From Polydactylus sextarius (taxonomy: Eukaryota; Chordata; Actinopteri; Polynemidae), in contig CM028922.1 in NCBI GenBank assembly GCA_016801845.1, positions 4,085,501 through 4,149,500 on the forward strand: a stretch of DNA of 64,000 nucleotides, read 5' to 3'. The first letter of the stretch is position 1; each line of letters begins with the position of its first letter. Position numbers and translations under genes: made by a program. Below are positions 11,901 through 24,610 of this stretch, in pieces. The notes beneath the pieces were generated by a model, which saw nothing but the letters and a program-made list of their open reading frames with translations, did no database searches and was not told where the DNA came from.

Positions 11901-13523
11901 CGTCGAGAGCTTTGGTTGGTTACATCATGAAGAGAAAGATCTGTCTGACTGTGTTCAGCTACACCACAGAGACAGAGTGGATGTTAAAGTCTCGCTGTAA
12001 CAGTTTCTCAGCAGATGTTCCTTTTCTTCTTACAAAATGAAAGTAACACAGAGTGAAAGGATGTGGATGTGGGACCAATCAGCTATGTTGATGCTAAAGC
12101 ACTGGAGGAAAAAAAACAGCTGTTTCAATGGATCGTGGAACTGATGACAGAAAAGTATAGATTAGACCGTTTTAAAAGCATCGAGTAAAACTTCACTCTC
12201 ACATCCCCAGAGAACTCATTATGAGCTAATCCTGCTTGTCACACTTCTCTCCGACTCTGGGAACAACGGGACTCGTGTTCCCACATCAAACAGCCACACT
12301 GTCACCACACCCGTCTAAAGCATACTGAGGAGCTGACGTCTGCCCGGCTGCCGGGCCTGAGCGATAGGTGGGATACCATTAAGCTTACAACGGTGTCGTA
12401 TTGAAGTGAGGACTATAGCATCAGATGGTGCTAATCTGTTTTTTTTGTTTGTTTGATTCAGTTCTAAATATTCAGACATCGTTTTCATGGCCGATGCTCT
12501 CAGTCCTCCTTCTTGTGCATTTGCGTGGAGTTACGGTGTAAAAGAGGAAAAAAAAGGTCACGTCGTTTGTATGTGAAAGCTGAGGGGAGCTGCAGGTTCA
12601 TCGCCTCAACCACTCACATTGTTGTCATTTGAAGCACTGTTATTAAAAATAACTTTAAAAAAAATAAATCATACACTATTGAAGTCGTGTTACAATCACA
12701 GATCCTGCTTTTAAACACGTGGGTTTCCTGTTTGTTCACTGCACGCCTCACGTATTATTTCCATGTCTGTGCCTGTACTGTGCATTTATACCTTATTTTG
12801 CCCATTGTGCAGCAGGTCCACTCTTCCAACAGTTAATTAGACATTACAACAGCAAAACAACCTCCCCCTTCCTGCCTGTTACTTCCTTCCCTCCTTCAGG
12901 TTAATCAAAGTACCACTTTGCAAACAGAGTGACCCTGTTTAATCTCTAATCTGACAGTAAATGCCCGTACTTTAACATAGTCACAGGCTCTGTCTCCATC
13001 GCCATCCCTCCTGCATTGTTTGAAAGTGGCAGTTGTGTGCCCATCTGTGCATGGGGTGGGTGGGGGGTAGAAGCCAACCAACATGTTTACCAGCTCCACT
13101 GTTTGCTTTTGGTGACACAGTGTCCGTACATTATGTGCGTGTGCGTGTGAATATACATTGTGCATAAAGGAAGCCTTGATGTATGACGATAAGTTGGCTC
13201 GGCAGGATGAAAGGAAAGTCTGTTGTTTTCCAAGATTTAAAATGTTAATGTAGAAAATATTTGCAGTTAGAATTAGGTCTTTTTCTTCCTCCTCCGGTGA
13301 ACCAATTAACACACACCAACACTTGCATTTGTTTAATCTCCCCGTGTGGCCTGTACACAAATTCACAGTGTATTTATACATCTGCTAACCTTGTTAGATT
13401 TTGCTCACCAAGCTGGACTTCTTGTCGTTACCACATTTGGATTTCTCGTAAGCTGATTTTATTTTGTAGCAGGTCTTTGCTTTGCGAGTTTATTCACACA
13501 GTGCCTGTTCTTGTCCCTTGTAG
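8920..13523 (+). other. ctif: ctif intron (largest visible)
   Basis: This 4.6 kb intron runs to the acceptor cccttgtag at 13515-13523. It holds short CA/GT tracts (9679-9695, 9804-9841), a 14-base palindrome with a consensus Smad element at 9084-9097, a possible tRNA-like fragment around 9115-9200, poly(T) at 11567-11579 and otherwise ordinary AT-rich sequence. No exon or recognisable gene lies inside it. Confidence 0.85.
9084..9097. promoter_or_regulatory. Palindromic Smad-binding-type element
   Basis: CCAGTCTAGACTGG is a perfect 14-base palindrome whose centre, GTCTAGAC at 9087-9094, is the classical 8-base Smad3/Smad4 consensus. An 8-mer is expected about once in 65 kb by chance (a second copy lies at 50698-50705), so function is only a possibility. 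Confidence 0.2.
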
Positions 13524-13577
13524 CTTTTAGAGTCCACAGACGTTAAGGAAGATGCCGTCCTCTGCTGCTCCATGGAG
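13524..13577 (+). CDS. ctif: ctif micro-exon: MIF4G domain
   Basis: A 54-base exon encoding 18 residues, LLESTDVKEDAVLCCSME, in phase 0 between acceptor cccttgtag and donor gtatgt. It matches the human CTIF segment with the DVKEDAVLCCSMELQ motif, joining exactly to CLRE before it and LQSAGRLLEEQ after it. Its size keeps it below ordinary open-reading-frame cut-offs. The exact joint at both ends supports the call strongly. Confidence 0.96.
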
Positions 13578-14437
13578 GTATGTAACCCCCCCTCTTCCTC
13601 CTCTCCTACCAACACACACACGAAACCCTAAAAAAACAAGTCTCAACCCTCAAAAAGCCCTTTGAAGCTCTGTCCCAGCATGAGGACCGACCAAAATGTC
13701 CTCAGGTCTAAAACTCAAATTGGTCCTCCCAAAAATAGACGTGCAAAACTCACAAATGCAGAATTCTTGTGTCTTGGATTAAAAGGAAGCCAGGCAAAAA
13801 AAATAAAATGAAACATGGGAAATTATCAAACATTTGATTAAATATATGCAGGTTAACAAACACTGACATCATACCTATTGAAACCAGTGAAGTGCATATT
13901 TTATTTTAATGCAATTAAAAAGTAATATACTCTACATTTAAGTGCCAAGTCTCAGCTTTAACTGAGATGGTGATCAAATCATGTGACTAGTTGAAGACGT
14001 CACAACATAAAACAAAGTCACACAGGCATCGACTTCCTTTGAAATCGCTGCCTGTACAAGCAAAATCTGAGATAGGATGATATAAATTATGGACAAGATA
14101 TTTTTTATGCATGCGCATAAAAAACATGAAGGAAATCGGGCATTGCATTTTTCCTAATGTCGTCAAGAAACAGAGGGGCTTTGTAGGTTATTGTAAATAT
14201 GGGAATTGGGAATTGAAGTCATATGTCGGCATATATACCGTATTAAAAATGTGGTATAAGGGGGAAAATAACTAAATTATTCAGTGATCAATGAAGGGTT
14301 AATTTGAGTAGATTTGCATCAACAATGGAAAATGTGTGACATATATAAAGATATAGGAGGATGTATCTTTGATATTTTAAAGAGGTTTGTGTCCATTCAG
14401 AGATGTAAATAACATAATATTGCAGGTGAATTTAAAT

Positions 14438-15141
14438 AAAAAGTCCAGAGTTTAGACAATCTGTGTTTACAGATGATGATGACTTCATACTTTGTGTCGG
14501 CAGCTAAATCACATCAATCGGATGAGTTTTGAGAAAGTTCACGTTTTGCAATTTCAACCTAAAGAGCAACAATGACAGTGTGAGGGACACAGAGTTGTGT
14601 TGAGACAAATCTGTTTTTTTAAACCACTGTAAGACTCAAAATAACATTTGACGTCTGAATGCTATCCACTGGAATACGTCTGCTCCACAATGGGCAGATA
14701 CTTGAAGTTGATATTCATCAGTTTTGTTCAATGGTGCTTGAGTGCTTGAGTTCAACGTCATCACTTTCATCCCTCCCTCTGATTGGCCCGAACAGTTGAA
14801 AGTCGGTGTGAACCGAATCCTACAAACAGCTCCCTGACCAAGTGTTGGAGCTCAATGAGAAATTGAGCGGAAGCACTAGGTGGCGCTAGCCTGGCTAGTG
14901 AATGAGAGGCTTCCTACAGAAAAACCAAAGTGTCGTTAACTTTGTAAATATACTGACAGATTCTATAGAAGATTGTTAATGAAATCAGTTAATTACTCTT
15001 CAGTTAATAGCTCTTTAGGATGAAACTGCAAAACATGATTTTTCTCAAAACCCATCCGATTGATGTGATTTTGTTACCAACACAAAGTATGAACTCATTA
15101 TCATCTGTAAATAAACTTAGATTGTGTGTAACTGGATTTTT
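14438..15141. mobile_element. Non-autonomous foldback/MITE-like DNA transposon
   Basis: The two ends are long imperfect inverted repeats: 14438-14567 and the reverse complement of 15010-15141. They share ACTTCATACTTTGTGT-like and ATCACATCAATCGGATG segments and a CCTAAAGAGC inner end, with roughly 80-85% identity by eye over about 130 bases. The 440-base centre has no open frame for a transposase and includes AGGTGGCGCTAGCC. The layout (long inverted ends, no coding) is that of a MITE or foldback element mobilised in trans. Target duplications are not clear, so the superfamily cannot be named. Confidence 0.8.
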
Positions 15142-15303
15142 CCTTTGAGAAGAATTATACATAATTAGACTTGGTTCATAGAGTAAAAGCAGAGTTTGTT
15201 GTAAAAGAACAGACAGGTGAGCTCTGGTGACTAAACAGTTCCCAGATGCTCACAAACACAACCACAACCACAACTTTGCTGCTTTGATTATTTACCAGCA
15301 AGT

Positions 15304-15340
15304 CACACACACACACACACACACACAACACACACACACA
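15304..15340. repeat. (CA)n microsatellite with one break
   Basis: CA units run on both sides of a single CAACA interruption, about 170 bases upstream of the last ctif exon. Such a tract close to an acceptor can affect splicing, but nothing here proves it. Confidence 0.95.
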
Positions 15341-15512
15341 AGTACAAATATATATACACAGCTCTGTGGCCAGAGGGTGTGTGAACCTCTGGTGTCCCAG
15401 TGTATCCACAGTAACAAGGTGCCAGACGTTGCGTCTTGCTCTCAGTGAGGGACACACGCTTTTTCTGACCTCCTGCCTCCTTCGCCTCCTCCCTCCCTCC
15501 TCTCTCCACCAG

Positions 15513-15734
15513 CTGCAGAGCGCCGGGCGTCTCCTGGAAGAGCAGCTCCCCGAGATGATGACAGAGCTCCTAGCAGCCGTCAGGGACAAGATGCTCTGTC
15601 CTGCCGAGTCTCAGCTGACCCGCTCTCTCCTCATGGAGGTCATCGAGCTGCATGCACACCGCTGGAGCCCCCTGGAGGCCCTCACCACCCAGTACTACAA
15701 CCGTACCATCCAAAAGCTCACCACCACTGCCTAG
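15513..15734 (+). CDS. ctif: ctif last coding exon: C-terminal MIF4G
   Basis: Acceptor ctccaccag is followed by codons for LQSAGRLLEEQLPEMMTELL and on to the C-terminus TQYYNRTIQKLTTTA, then TAG at 15732-15734. That is 73 residues in phase 0. The segments GRLLEEQLPEMMTELLA, RDKMLCP, TRSLL-EVIELHA and QYYNRTIQKLT are CTIF-specific and separate it from the related MIF4G proteins PAIP1 and eIF4G. These helices close the MIF4G fold. Spliced together, the five exons give about 438 residues, against roughly 600 for full-length human CTIF, so the missing N-terminal part agrees with the gene starting left of the window. Confidence 0.97.
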   Translation: MQSAGRLLEEQLPEMMTELLAAVRDKMLCPAESQLTRSLLMEVIELHAHRWSPLEALTTQYYNRTIQKLTTTA

Positions 15735-15847
15735 GTGCCAGCTCTCATGGGAGGAGAGGAGACATTTTCCACTTGCACAACAAGTCTTGCTTCTCCTAGT
15801 TTTTACCACAAAACAGGAAGTTAATAACACTGTCGCTTTGTTATCAA

Positions 15848-15853
15848 AATAAA
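15848..15853 (+). terminator. ctif: Proximal poly(A) signal of ctif
   Basis: AATAAA lies 114 bases after the ctif stop codon. GT/T-rich sequence (tgtggttattg, then tacatgttttt) follows within 50 bases. A short-UTR isoform could end here. Confidence 0.5.
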
Positions 15854-18383
15854 TTCATGCTTTATGTGGTTATTGAACAAAATTGTACAGTTACATGTTT
15901 TTCCCCAAGATACATGACCACTGCCGAAAAAAAACACAAACCACACACCAGCCACCTGGCAACACTATATACATGTGGCGTCCAAACAATGACAAAGTTT
16001 ATCTGATACTAATATGAGGAAACACTAGCGAATAGACAGCCAGTAGGGGCGTCCGTTGCCACACGGAGGATGGGAGCTCACTTGGTTCTGGCTGCCGAGG
16101 GGGTAAAGAAGAGAACAGACAAGAGAGAGGTCACACAGGGGAGAGGAGGAGAGGGCAGCAGCACGTCTGTGGGGAATAGAGAGATCTGTACCCAGAGATG
16201 AATGGAATGGGGAAGGGAGGGACGGGGTGGCCAGGGTAGTCTGTGTCAGTCTCTTCATTGTGTTAGTTTGCCTCCACCACCACCACCCTCCCCCCTTCCC
16301 GCTGTCTCTTCCCCCTTGTTTCTCCTTCCCCCACCTCTGTCTCTCCGTCAGCCCCTGGGGTCTGTGTGGCTGATAAAAGAGGAGGAGGCGGCGGCAGGGA
16401 GTAGACACGGTGCTGTCTGTCTGGGCTGTCTGCCCCGCCAGGCCAGGGGACCAGGTCAAAGGGCCTCAGTGTGGAGCTCCCCAGCTCCCAGAGCTCCTCA
16501 CTCTGCCTTTGTCTCCCCCGACTCCCCCCCCTGCCCCCCAGCAGGAAGCCTTTTTGTGGAGATGAGACAGCAGGCCTGCTGGGCTCGGCTGGGCTGGGCT
16601 GAGGGATAAGGATCAGGCTGGCTAGAGTAGAGTAGGGTGGCAGATGGCTGCTTGAGCCCTTGTGAGACGACACACTCCTAACACACCCCTCTGGCACCCC
16701 GGCTCCCTGCTCCCAGAGCTGAGGCCCGGTGTTACCAATGGAAGAGGGGGTGAGGGGGCGGATACAGCATTAGAAAAAAGAAAAAAAAATGGAAGAAAAA
16801 ACATAAAAAACAAACCCTGCCGTCTGATAATTCTTTTGTTTTTGTCCTACTACAGGGGAATGTCTCTTCTCCTCTGTTAAAGCCGTGCATGTCCACATTC
16901 ATTGGTATTATTATTATTAATATATTATTTTTTTAATCATTTATTGTTTTTATTATTGTCGTTTCATTTTGAAGTCTTGTTTTTATGATAAAACTGTACG
17001 TATGAGATATTCTAGTGGTAGGCCTTATTGCACAGGTTTGATTTGTTTTTGCACTGTTTTGAGGCGAATCGCTTTAAAAAAAAAAACAAAATTCAAAATA
17101 AGAAGTTTGAATTTGAATCAGTGCTTGTGGTATTATAATATGAAAAGTCTCAGTAGCGAGAGACATGGGCTGAGCGTAGTGAGGGATTTTAGGATGTTTT
17201 AATGGACTAGTGGCCTTCTTGTCAATTATCCATTTTTATAGGAGCTCCCTTGTTTTCGGGGCCTGTTGCAGCAGGGAGCATGTTGAGGACTTAACTGTTT
17301 GGACTTATTCACATTGTTGTTGTTGCTCAAGAAGAAATATACATTCGAAGAGGTAAAGAAAAAAGGAAAAGGAAAAAAAAAAAAAGCGTGAAAACAGAAA
17401 AGAGCATGGCACCGGAGGAAACAGAAGTGAAATGCTTCTTTTGATTTTTTTCTCTTACTCAAGCCATTCTTTGCGGTGGACATTTTGCAAGTGTTTAATA
17501 TCAACTGTATTTGATCTTGCTTTGTTTTTGAGAACAAACAAACAAACAAAAAAGAAAAAGAAAAAAGACAACTATTAACCTGTGTATTTGAAGATGATGA
17601 CAATGATGAAAAAGCAGAAAATCTTATTGTATGACCTCATTAGCTTTTCTCATACGTGACCCTTTATTCCAGCTAACGTGTGTACTATGATATTGACGTA
17701 CCAAGCCAATCATGTACCATTTGTAAATGGGCTCTATATATATAATCTGCATACAGTATATTTACAAGTATTTAAAAAGGAAAAAAAAACTAAAACTTCA
17801 AACTAGTGGGAAATAGTGCAACAGAGATGTTACACATAGAAAGACAGTGTCTCTTTGACTAGATGTGAGCTTTCCCATGCATTTCTATCAGGAAGTAACT
17901 AATTGCTTGGGAGTAGTCGCACATACACAAACACACACATGCATATGCATACTTATTTTCCCATTGAATCTCTGTGGGCAGTTGTAAGTGTTTTTATATT
18001 ATTTTCTCTGTCTTGCATCAAGAATTAAGATCCTGTGTGGTAGAAACACACCCCAGAAGATTAGTCAGACGAGGAGGGTGATTTAAAGCTCACAAATGTG
18101 TTTTTTGTTTTTTTTGGTGGTGCAGCCGAATTATCTGTATACGTGTATCTGCTTAAGAGGTGATTTTGTTTTACTGTTTATTTGTTTTTTTGTTGTCTCT
18201 TATTTTATTGCTAGGTTTCTATTTAAATTATATTTAGCTCATTTATATATATTTTTTTTCTTTTCATTTTTCTCCCCCTCTCTGGTGGGTTTTCCAAACA
18301 TCTAAAACTCTTGTGATACCTATGCTTGCTGGCAAGTGTGCAAGTGTGGTATTAATGTGTTTTAGTTTGTCAGAAGAAAAAAA

Positions 18384-18732
18384 AATAAACACAAACAAAA
18401 CAACACAAAAAATCCCCATCGGTCAGTTCCCATTATGCAAAGAGTGGATGGCTCTCACAGCAGATGGGTGTGGGTGGGAACTGCCCCCACCCCCTCGTCT
18501 GTGGAGCTCCCCACCCCGCGTGCCCTTAGACCCCCTCTGCTCGGGTCACATGACTCACTCGACGATTGAATGAGACGCACCTTCATTTGCATATTCTCAT
18601 GAATATTGTAAAAAAAATAAAAATAATAAAATATGAGGCTCCGATCGGCGCACGCAGACAAAGTAGATTGGTAATAGTGGGTCATCTGTGAGCTCTTGTT
18701 TGTTTTGTTTTTCTAAGCAACTGAAAAATAAA
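18384..18732 (+). terminator. ctif: Cluster of distal poly(A) signals
   Basis: Four AATAAA hexamers occur on the + strand: 18384-18389, 18616-18621, 18625-18630 and 18727-18732. The last two groups are preceded or followed by T/GT-rich stretches (tttgttttgtttttc at 18700-18714). They are the best candidates for the distal end of the ctif transcript. Confidence 0.35.
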
Positions 18733-18837
18733 CTAACAGGAAAAAAAAATTAAAAAATAAAATAAGAAGTGATGTAAGCCAACTGTGGCGTGTTTTCTGT
18801 CCGCACACTTTCTCTCGGTCACACAGCCACATGAGGT

Positions 18838-18855
18838 GGGGTGGGGTGGGTCGGG
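18838..18855 (+). other. G-quadruplex motif
   Basis: Four G runs (GGGG, GGGG, GGG, GGG) are separated by loops of one or two bases, which fits a stable parallel quadruplex. It lies about 110 bases beyond the last ctif poly(A) signal; G-rich sites downstream of poly(A) signals can pause polymerase, but that role is only inferred. Confidence 0.6.
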
Positions 18856-20788
18856 TCACGTGTGGTTTCGTGAAGATATTTCAACATCACAAAAGAAACA
18901 ACGGCGGCGCGCGAACTGTTTCCTCAGCCATTACCGGACAGACTGCGTAACTAATCCGGGCACCACAGTGGGTCATTATACTACTAATTCATACATGTGC
19001 ACACTGGAACTTCTCATTTACATGTCTTCGCCTTTACACCGTCACACATTAAACAGACCGCACTTCAGAGTTTTACCACCATTGTGTGTGCTAGCTCGTC
19101 CTTGGCTACTGATTTGCCTTTGGTTAGCCCTGACACATGCCTGGGGCTTCCTGACCGTGGGCATCCCGACAGGGAGCTCAAAGTGCCGAGGTTGCCTCTC
19201 TATACTGAGGAACCGGTCCCCAGAACCTTTAGAACGTCCTTCAGCGCTCGTTCACATCAATCAGCACATTCCCACGTGTCTTAATATTCAAATGCATTTG
19301 ACAGAGTGAAACGCTTTAAAATTTACCTTCAACACCCGTGAAGAGCTTTGTTTTTCCTATTCTCTGTTGTATTCTTGACAAAGATGGATTTATCACGATG
19401 CTTTTGTTTCATTTAGGAGCCATAACACATGAGAGCTCTTTTAACACAACACGAACAGGGGACAATGGAGAATATATTACACCGTAATAGACCAACTCGT
19501 GCAGAAAAAGGCGGTAGTAGAAGAAGAGAGAGAGAAAGAAATAGTGATAGATGGATTGAAGAAACATATAGAGATGTATACATATATATGCATAAAAATG
19601 ACTTAAGCTTAGGAGAGTATGGCGGAGCTTAGTAAGGAATAAATGCAAATGGTGGAAGAAAGACAGACTCGGCCTTGGCTGGCAATTAGCATCATGGTTA
19701 ATTTAGCTCTGCGCAGTGAAAACAGACAGTTGAACGGGCATGTTAGCCCTCAGGGATAATGTTGGCTTGTTGGCTGGCTATGCTGTCGGAGCCTACACTG
19801 GTAAAGATAAAGTAGCTGTGTCTCTAATTTAGAATCAGATCACATTACAACAAGATGGTGTTATTTGTCTTCAAACACAGCAACACATGGGGTGAGGGCA
19901 AATTAAGAGACCAGAAAAACAGAGTTATAAGCTGATGACTGGAACAGAGAACTAAACTGTGGGCTATATGGTTTGATTAACACTCTTTATTGCAAGGTTT
20001 CAAATTAAAATATGAGGATTTATAGATAGATAATAAACTATTAACTAAGCTTTGGGCTGGAGTTTTGCAAATTGGAAGAATCTGCTGTTTTTCATTCATA
20101 TCCTCAATATGACTTAAAATAGAATGGCACATGGCTCTCTTGTCTAATGTAACAATCATATAAATGCCTTATGTTCCTTATAAATCAGGGCATGGCAGAC
20201 AGAATATAACAATACCCATGAGACTCAGCTATTGTTAATATGGGCGTGAGATTCAATGGGTCAGAGGTTGTTAAATCCAAAGTTGAGTCATAAGTGCACC
20301 GCTACTTGAGTCTCAGTTAAGATCTATCCTAGTTTTGTACCTTTGACTATCAAAGAACCATATATTTCCTAAAGAAACTGCTAAACAAAGACACTTCATC
20401 AAGAAAATTCACCAGTTATGGAAATAATTGTTGGTTGTAAAGAGCAAGCATAATAATAAAAGCTTAACGGCGCCATATCATGACTTGACGTTTGCCTGTT
20501 CATGACGAATGAATGGATTTGTTTGTATTTGCGTGTGCAGGGTGACTCACACCAGCACTGTCCATTGTTTGAGCCAGACAAAAGCAGGCTGCAGCTCAGC
20601 TGGCCTTGATGATGAACCAAAGACGAAGAGGGAGGACACTCGCATCTAAGACAGTTGCTTACGCACTAAAGTGCCCTTACACAACCTTAAACTACACGCC
20701 GGATCATACCTTCAAGTATCTCCTTGTGGATGTGTCTCATACTCATGAGTCGCCTGATGGCCTTCACGCGTTGTGTTTTCAGACCTTT

Positions 20789-20792
<4 letters not shown>

Positions 20793-20831
<39 letters not shown>
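20793..20831. repeat. (TG)n microsatellite
   Basis: About 19 uninterrupted TG units. Confidence 0.98.
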
Positions 20832-20832
<1 letters not shown>

Positions 20833-21577
20833 TTTCTGTGTTTGATCAGCTTCAACCAGAGGAGAGTACTGCAGAATCTCTTCTGTTTGGTCCAAAGGGT
20901 ACAGAAGGCCAGATACTGTGTAAAACAAAGTGGAGTTAAAACACACAGAAGCATCCCCAGATGTTTTCCTACAGTACGCTTTGCTGTGGGAGAAATCAAT
21001 AACTGTGGGCTATGAAGTGGTTTTTAGCTTGCTCTCTTGACCTTTCCATCTCAGCAGCAGCTACTACACTGTAGTTTATTCTACTTGCCAAAAAAACAGA
21101 TTCTACCTCAACTATATTTGGATTTAGATATTTTCATTGGCCAACAGATACTGATTCTGGAGTCTAATGTAGATCTCTGAACTGTCTTTGTTTATTTATT
21201 AGACTTTTATTATCATTATTTCTTTGTGGCTGCTTCCAAATAAAATTCCATCCTTTTACCATCACTTTTTACCATGTAACACGAGCACAATACTATTCAT
21301 CTCTCATCAGTTATAAAAGAAAAAAGAGAAAAGCCTAACCTGAAATATCAAAATATCGTGACAACTTTAAGAAAGTGAAACAACTTGTGTTGTTTATTGT
21401 CTACAAATTTAAAGTAAAAAAAAAAAAAAAGTACCAGAAGTAGCGGCTGACAGGAAGCAGAGTGTAACATCATGCGAGCACTGATATGAAAATAGTTTTG
21501 CTGCGGTTCAGTAAAAACATCAGGATATGAAGACAAACCTAAAAATATTAGTGTCTGGATACAGAAGTCTGCAAGCC

Positions 21578-21578
<1 letters not shown>

Positions 21579-21611
<33 letters not shown>

Positions 21612-21612
21612 C
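21579..21612. repeat. (CA)n microsatellite
   Basis: CA units with one G interruption (CACGCACACACG) at the right end. Confidence 0.95.
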
Positions 21613-22740
21613 GCCCTTTTTTCACTATATGAAAATGGGTTTTTCAAGGAAAAATAAAAACGTGATCTCAACCAGAGCGGAAACTGGAAAGCTATATTCC
21701 TGCTTCCTGGACTGGCAGTGAAGGAAATGATGTCATGACCTGCTGATTTCCTGAATGAACTGTTTGAGAGGACCTTTTCATGTAGCACCTGCTGACTCAG
21801 TAAATCACCCAATTATTAGATTCTGGCGCAGTAAGTGGATGAAATCACCATTAATTAATTTCACCATCCAAACTTAACATAAACAAATAAATACCAACAG
21901 GAAAGTCAACGAAATCAAGTAACTAAACAGACACGTTTATACAACTGAGAAATGTTAGCAAAACTGCTAACAACAATAATCAATAATCACTTTTAATGTA
22001 AGTGTTAATGGTATGGCACTATTTTTGCCAGTAAAAAAAAAAAAAGTCAAAATTATGAGATAGAAAGTGTTGATAGGAAGTGATGTATTATTACATGTGG
22101 CTCTTCTAAATGTTTTACGTCAGATATAATTGTAACGTCTTTGTGTGTTTGAATTAGTCTGTCGTTTCACTTAAACTAATTACAACATTATTGATATTAA
22201 AACTGTGACAGTCTCTTTTAACTGTCAATGAACCAGATAATTTTAGTTTTGTTGTAACGTTCACGGCTGGAGTCAAATCACCCGCCGCATTCATCTTTTT
22301 GCACGTCCAGTTGTACATTTACGGTACAGATGCTGACGGGGACCAAAATGAATGTTGTAAACATAACTAATGTTTCATATGTACGTTTGCTGACATTTCC
22401 AGTATATTCTTGTTCACGTTCTGTTTCACATGTTTATCGGAAGGACAGACTAGAGAAAAAAATCCCACGGCGATGGAGGCAGCGTCTTCACCGGTGCTCC
22501 AGGTTAACTGGTTTTCATGTCAATTGGCGATTCCAGTTGAACATTCGCAGATTTGTCATTTTCCAGAACAACAGGCCCATGAGAACGAGGAGGAACACTT
22601 TGTCGAAAAAAAATGTGAACAGCAACAATTACTAAAAAATAAAAGCCAGGTTGACATAAACTACAGATATGTTAGTTATGTTGGCCACAAAAAATTAACT
22701 AAACTAAATGATAATTAAATAAAACATCTGTTCACATCTG

Positions 22741-22830
22741 AGACAGGATTTGAAACCTTATGACTTAGTGACATACAATTCAAACCACCGATCTACACGT
22801 TGCATCACCAACTGATTACTTGTATTTGCA
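22741..22830 (-). repeat. Possible tRNA-derived SINE fragment
   Basis: On the - strand a TCAGTTGGTGATGCAACG-like box A is followed about 45 bases later by GGTTTCAAATCC (complement of 22746-22757), close to the box B consensus GGTTCGANTCC. The cloverleaf is not intact, so this is not a functional tRNA. Divergence is high. Confidence 0.4.
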
Positions 22831-24540
22831 CTTTACCTATAGATGTTTAGTTTAGTCTGGTAATTGCTGAACATGTGTTACTGAGAAGTGGAACACGCCA
22901 GTGTCATCTGGTGACAACTCCAGCTAAATGAAGAAAGAAAACAAAAATAACAAAAAAATGAAATAAAAAAAATCATTATTTTTGTTCCCCAAAAGTCTGT
23001 GTGGACATTGAAAGGAAAAAAACTATTTTTTTTCCTTTTTTTTTTTTGCCAAGATGTATAAAGAAATATTGGTGCTCTACAAGTGGTAAAACCTACACGC
23101 AGAAACTTCGGTATCATATTAACAGTGACCTTGAGTTTGAAAAACAAGTTACAAGAGTCGTTCCATCAACTTCTTCCTTCTCTCTCTGTTTGCTCTGGAG
23201 GAGATTGTACGTGCTTATACATCATCATCTTGGTTAAATTATTATAATTTACTGTAACTATCTCACATTTTCAGATTTTACAAAAAGTAACTGCTCTGCT
23301 CACAAAACAAGATGTGCAGGTTCTCGTCACTGGCTACTACCCCTCAGTCATAGAACTGACTTTTCACCGATTATCTTTAAAGTACTTGTTTTAGATCCCA
23401 CCTCTATGAGTTATTGCTCCCTGACAAGCCAGAGAGGACCCCATGGCCTTCTGGCTTCTCCTGAATCCTGGATCAAGACTTCAAGAGATCTGACGCTCCC
23501 TGAAGGTCTAAGATGAAAAGAATCATAGACATCTTTTAAATCACTTCCTAAAGAATTTAATTCAAGGTTTATATAGGTTTATATAGGTTCAGTTTACGGT
23601 CTAAATTTTAGTTGGTAATGTTGTTTTAACATGTCATTAAATCAGTTTTTGTAGCTGAGTAGTCTCTGATTTTGTATCAGGGTAAATATTTACATATATA
23701 TGTTTAAGATTTTCCTTTTGTGCTGTTGTTATTGAAAATGATCCATTTATTCACTCACTTCTATAACAGCTTCCACACTGCTGACACTTTTAAATCTTAT
23801 CTGCTCCCCTGAAAAATTTAAGGTGTATAAATTCACATAAAGAGAGAATCTGCACAATGCACATGAATCTAGAGAATAGATAAACAGAGCAGATAAAGCC
23901 ACAGATGAAAGGGTCCTGCCAACACGGTAACAGCTGTATTTTCAAACACAATGAACAAGGAAGCGCCATGAATACAGATGAGACTAGAGCTGAAATCACA
24001 GAGCTGGAGTCTCCTCCCACACGATCTGATTTCACCAAGTAATTATTAGTCCAGGATTCACACTACAAACAACCAATCAATGACTGTGATGCCATTCACA
24101 GTGTGGCGTGAAGATAAAGGAAAAACAAATAAACAAACAACAAAACAAAAATGACCAAAACGTTTGTTTTTTTAGTGGCACATGCACGGGATTGCAGTTC
24201 TTCAGTTCCAGTTCGCAGTGTTGGAGACTAATGGAATACATGTACCGATGTTACATATATTTAGATCAGAAATCATGGATAATGTGTTCAATGTGTTCTG
24301 TTCAAGTTCCATTTAAATATATGGTGATTAGAATACAGCTTGAATGTTGAAAATAATGAATTACATGATGTTTCACATGTTTGTTGGAGGGAAGAAAATA
24401 ACCTGCCCACTACATATAACACTGAGGAACCAAATAGACATAAAATAAGAAAAATAAGAAAAGGAAAACGCAGGTTTTTTTCAGGTGCTACTTTTGATTC
24501 TTAGAAAATGTTGGTAGAAGGAACAGTAAACTTTGACTGA

Positions 24541-24610
24541 CAGGGCTGGGATGCAAACCAAGGTCCCTGGCTGAAGAGAGCAGCACCTTACTACCTGGGC
24601 TAATACAGCT
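24541..24610 (-). repeat. Possible tRNA-derived SINE head
   Basis: Reading the - strand, TAGCCCAGGTAGTAAGGTGC (complement of 24583-24602) resembles an RNA polymerase III box A. It is followed about 25 bases later by GGTTTGCATCCC (complement of 24548-24559), a box B-like motif. That order and spacing fit the head of a tRNA-derived SINE. No poly(A) tail or direct repeats are clear. Confidence 0.45.

Larger units (their letters stand above)
13578..15512 (+). other. ctif: ctif intron carrying a foldback element
   Basis: Donor gtatgt at 13578; acceptor ctccaccag ending at 15512, preceded by a long C/T tract. Much of the intron is the inverted-repeat element at 14438-15141; a (CA)n microsatellite lies at 15304-15340. 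No coding exon was seen. Confidence 0.85.
15735..18732 (+). other. ctif: Probable ctif 3' UTR
   Basis: After the stop, a first AATAAA appears 114 bases on (15848-15853). Beyond it is a GC-rich, pyrimidine/purine-tract segment (16040-16760), then 1.9 kb of AT-rich, U-run-rich sequence of the kind seen in long vertebrate 3' UTRs, including a phrase near 17698-17770 (gtaccaagccaatcatgtacc) that looks evolutionarily constrained. More AATAAA signals follow at 18384, 18616, 18625 and 18727. Long 3' UTRs are common for this gene, but no transcript data are available here, so the end point is uncertain. Confidence 0.5.
18733..22240. other. Intergenic: no gene seen
   Basis: The 174-codon open frame at 18785-19309 shows no recognisable domain and is not called. 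The stretch contains a G-quadruplex run (18838-18855), a GA/TA-rich patch (19524-19600), a (TG)n microsatellite (20793-20831), a poly(A) run (21418-21431) and a (CA)n tract (21579-21612). The rest is unremarkable AT-rich sequence. Confidence 0.75.

Noticed and set aside
18785..19309. 174-codon + strand open frame just after ctif
   Set aside because: Biased, domain-free composition, no splice or promoter context, and it lies past the likely ctif poly(A) signals; read as chance.
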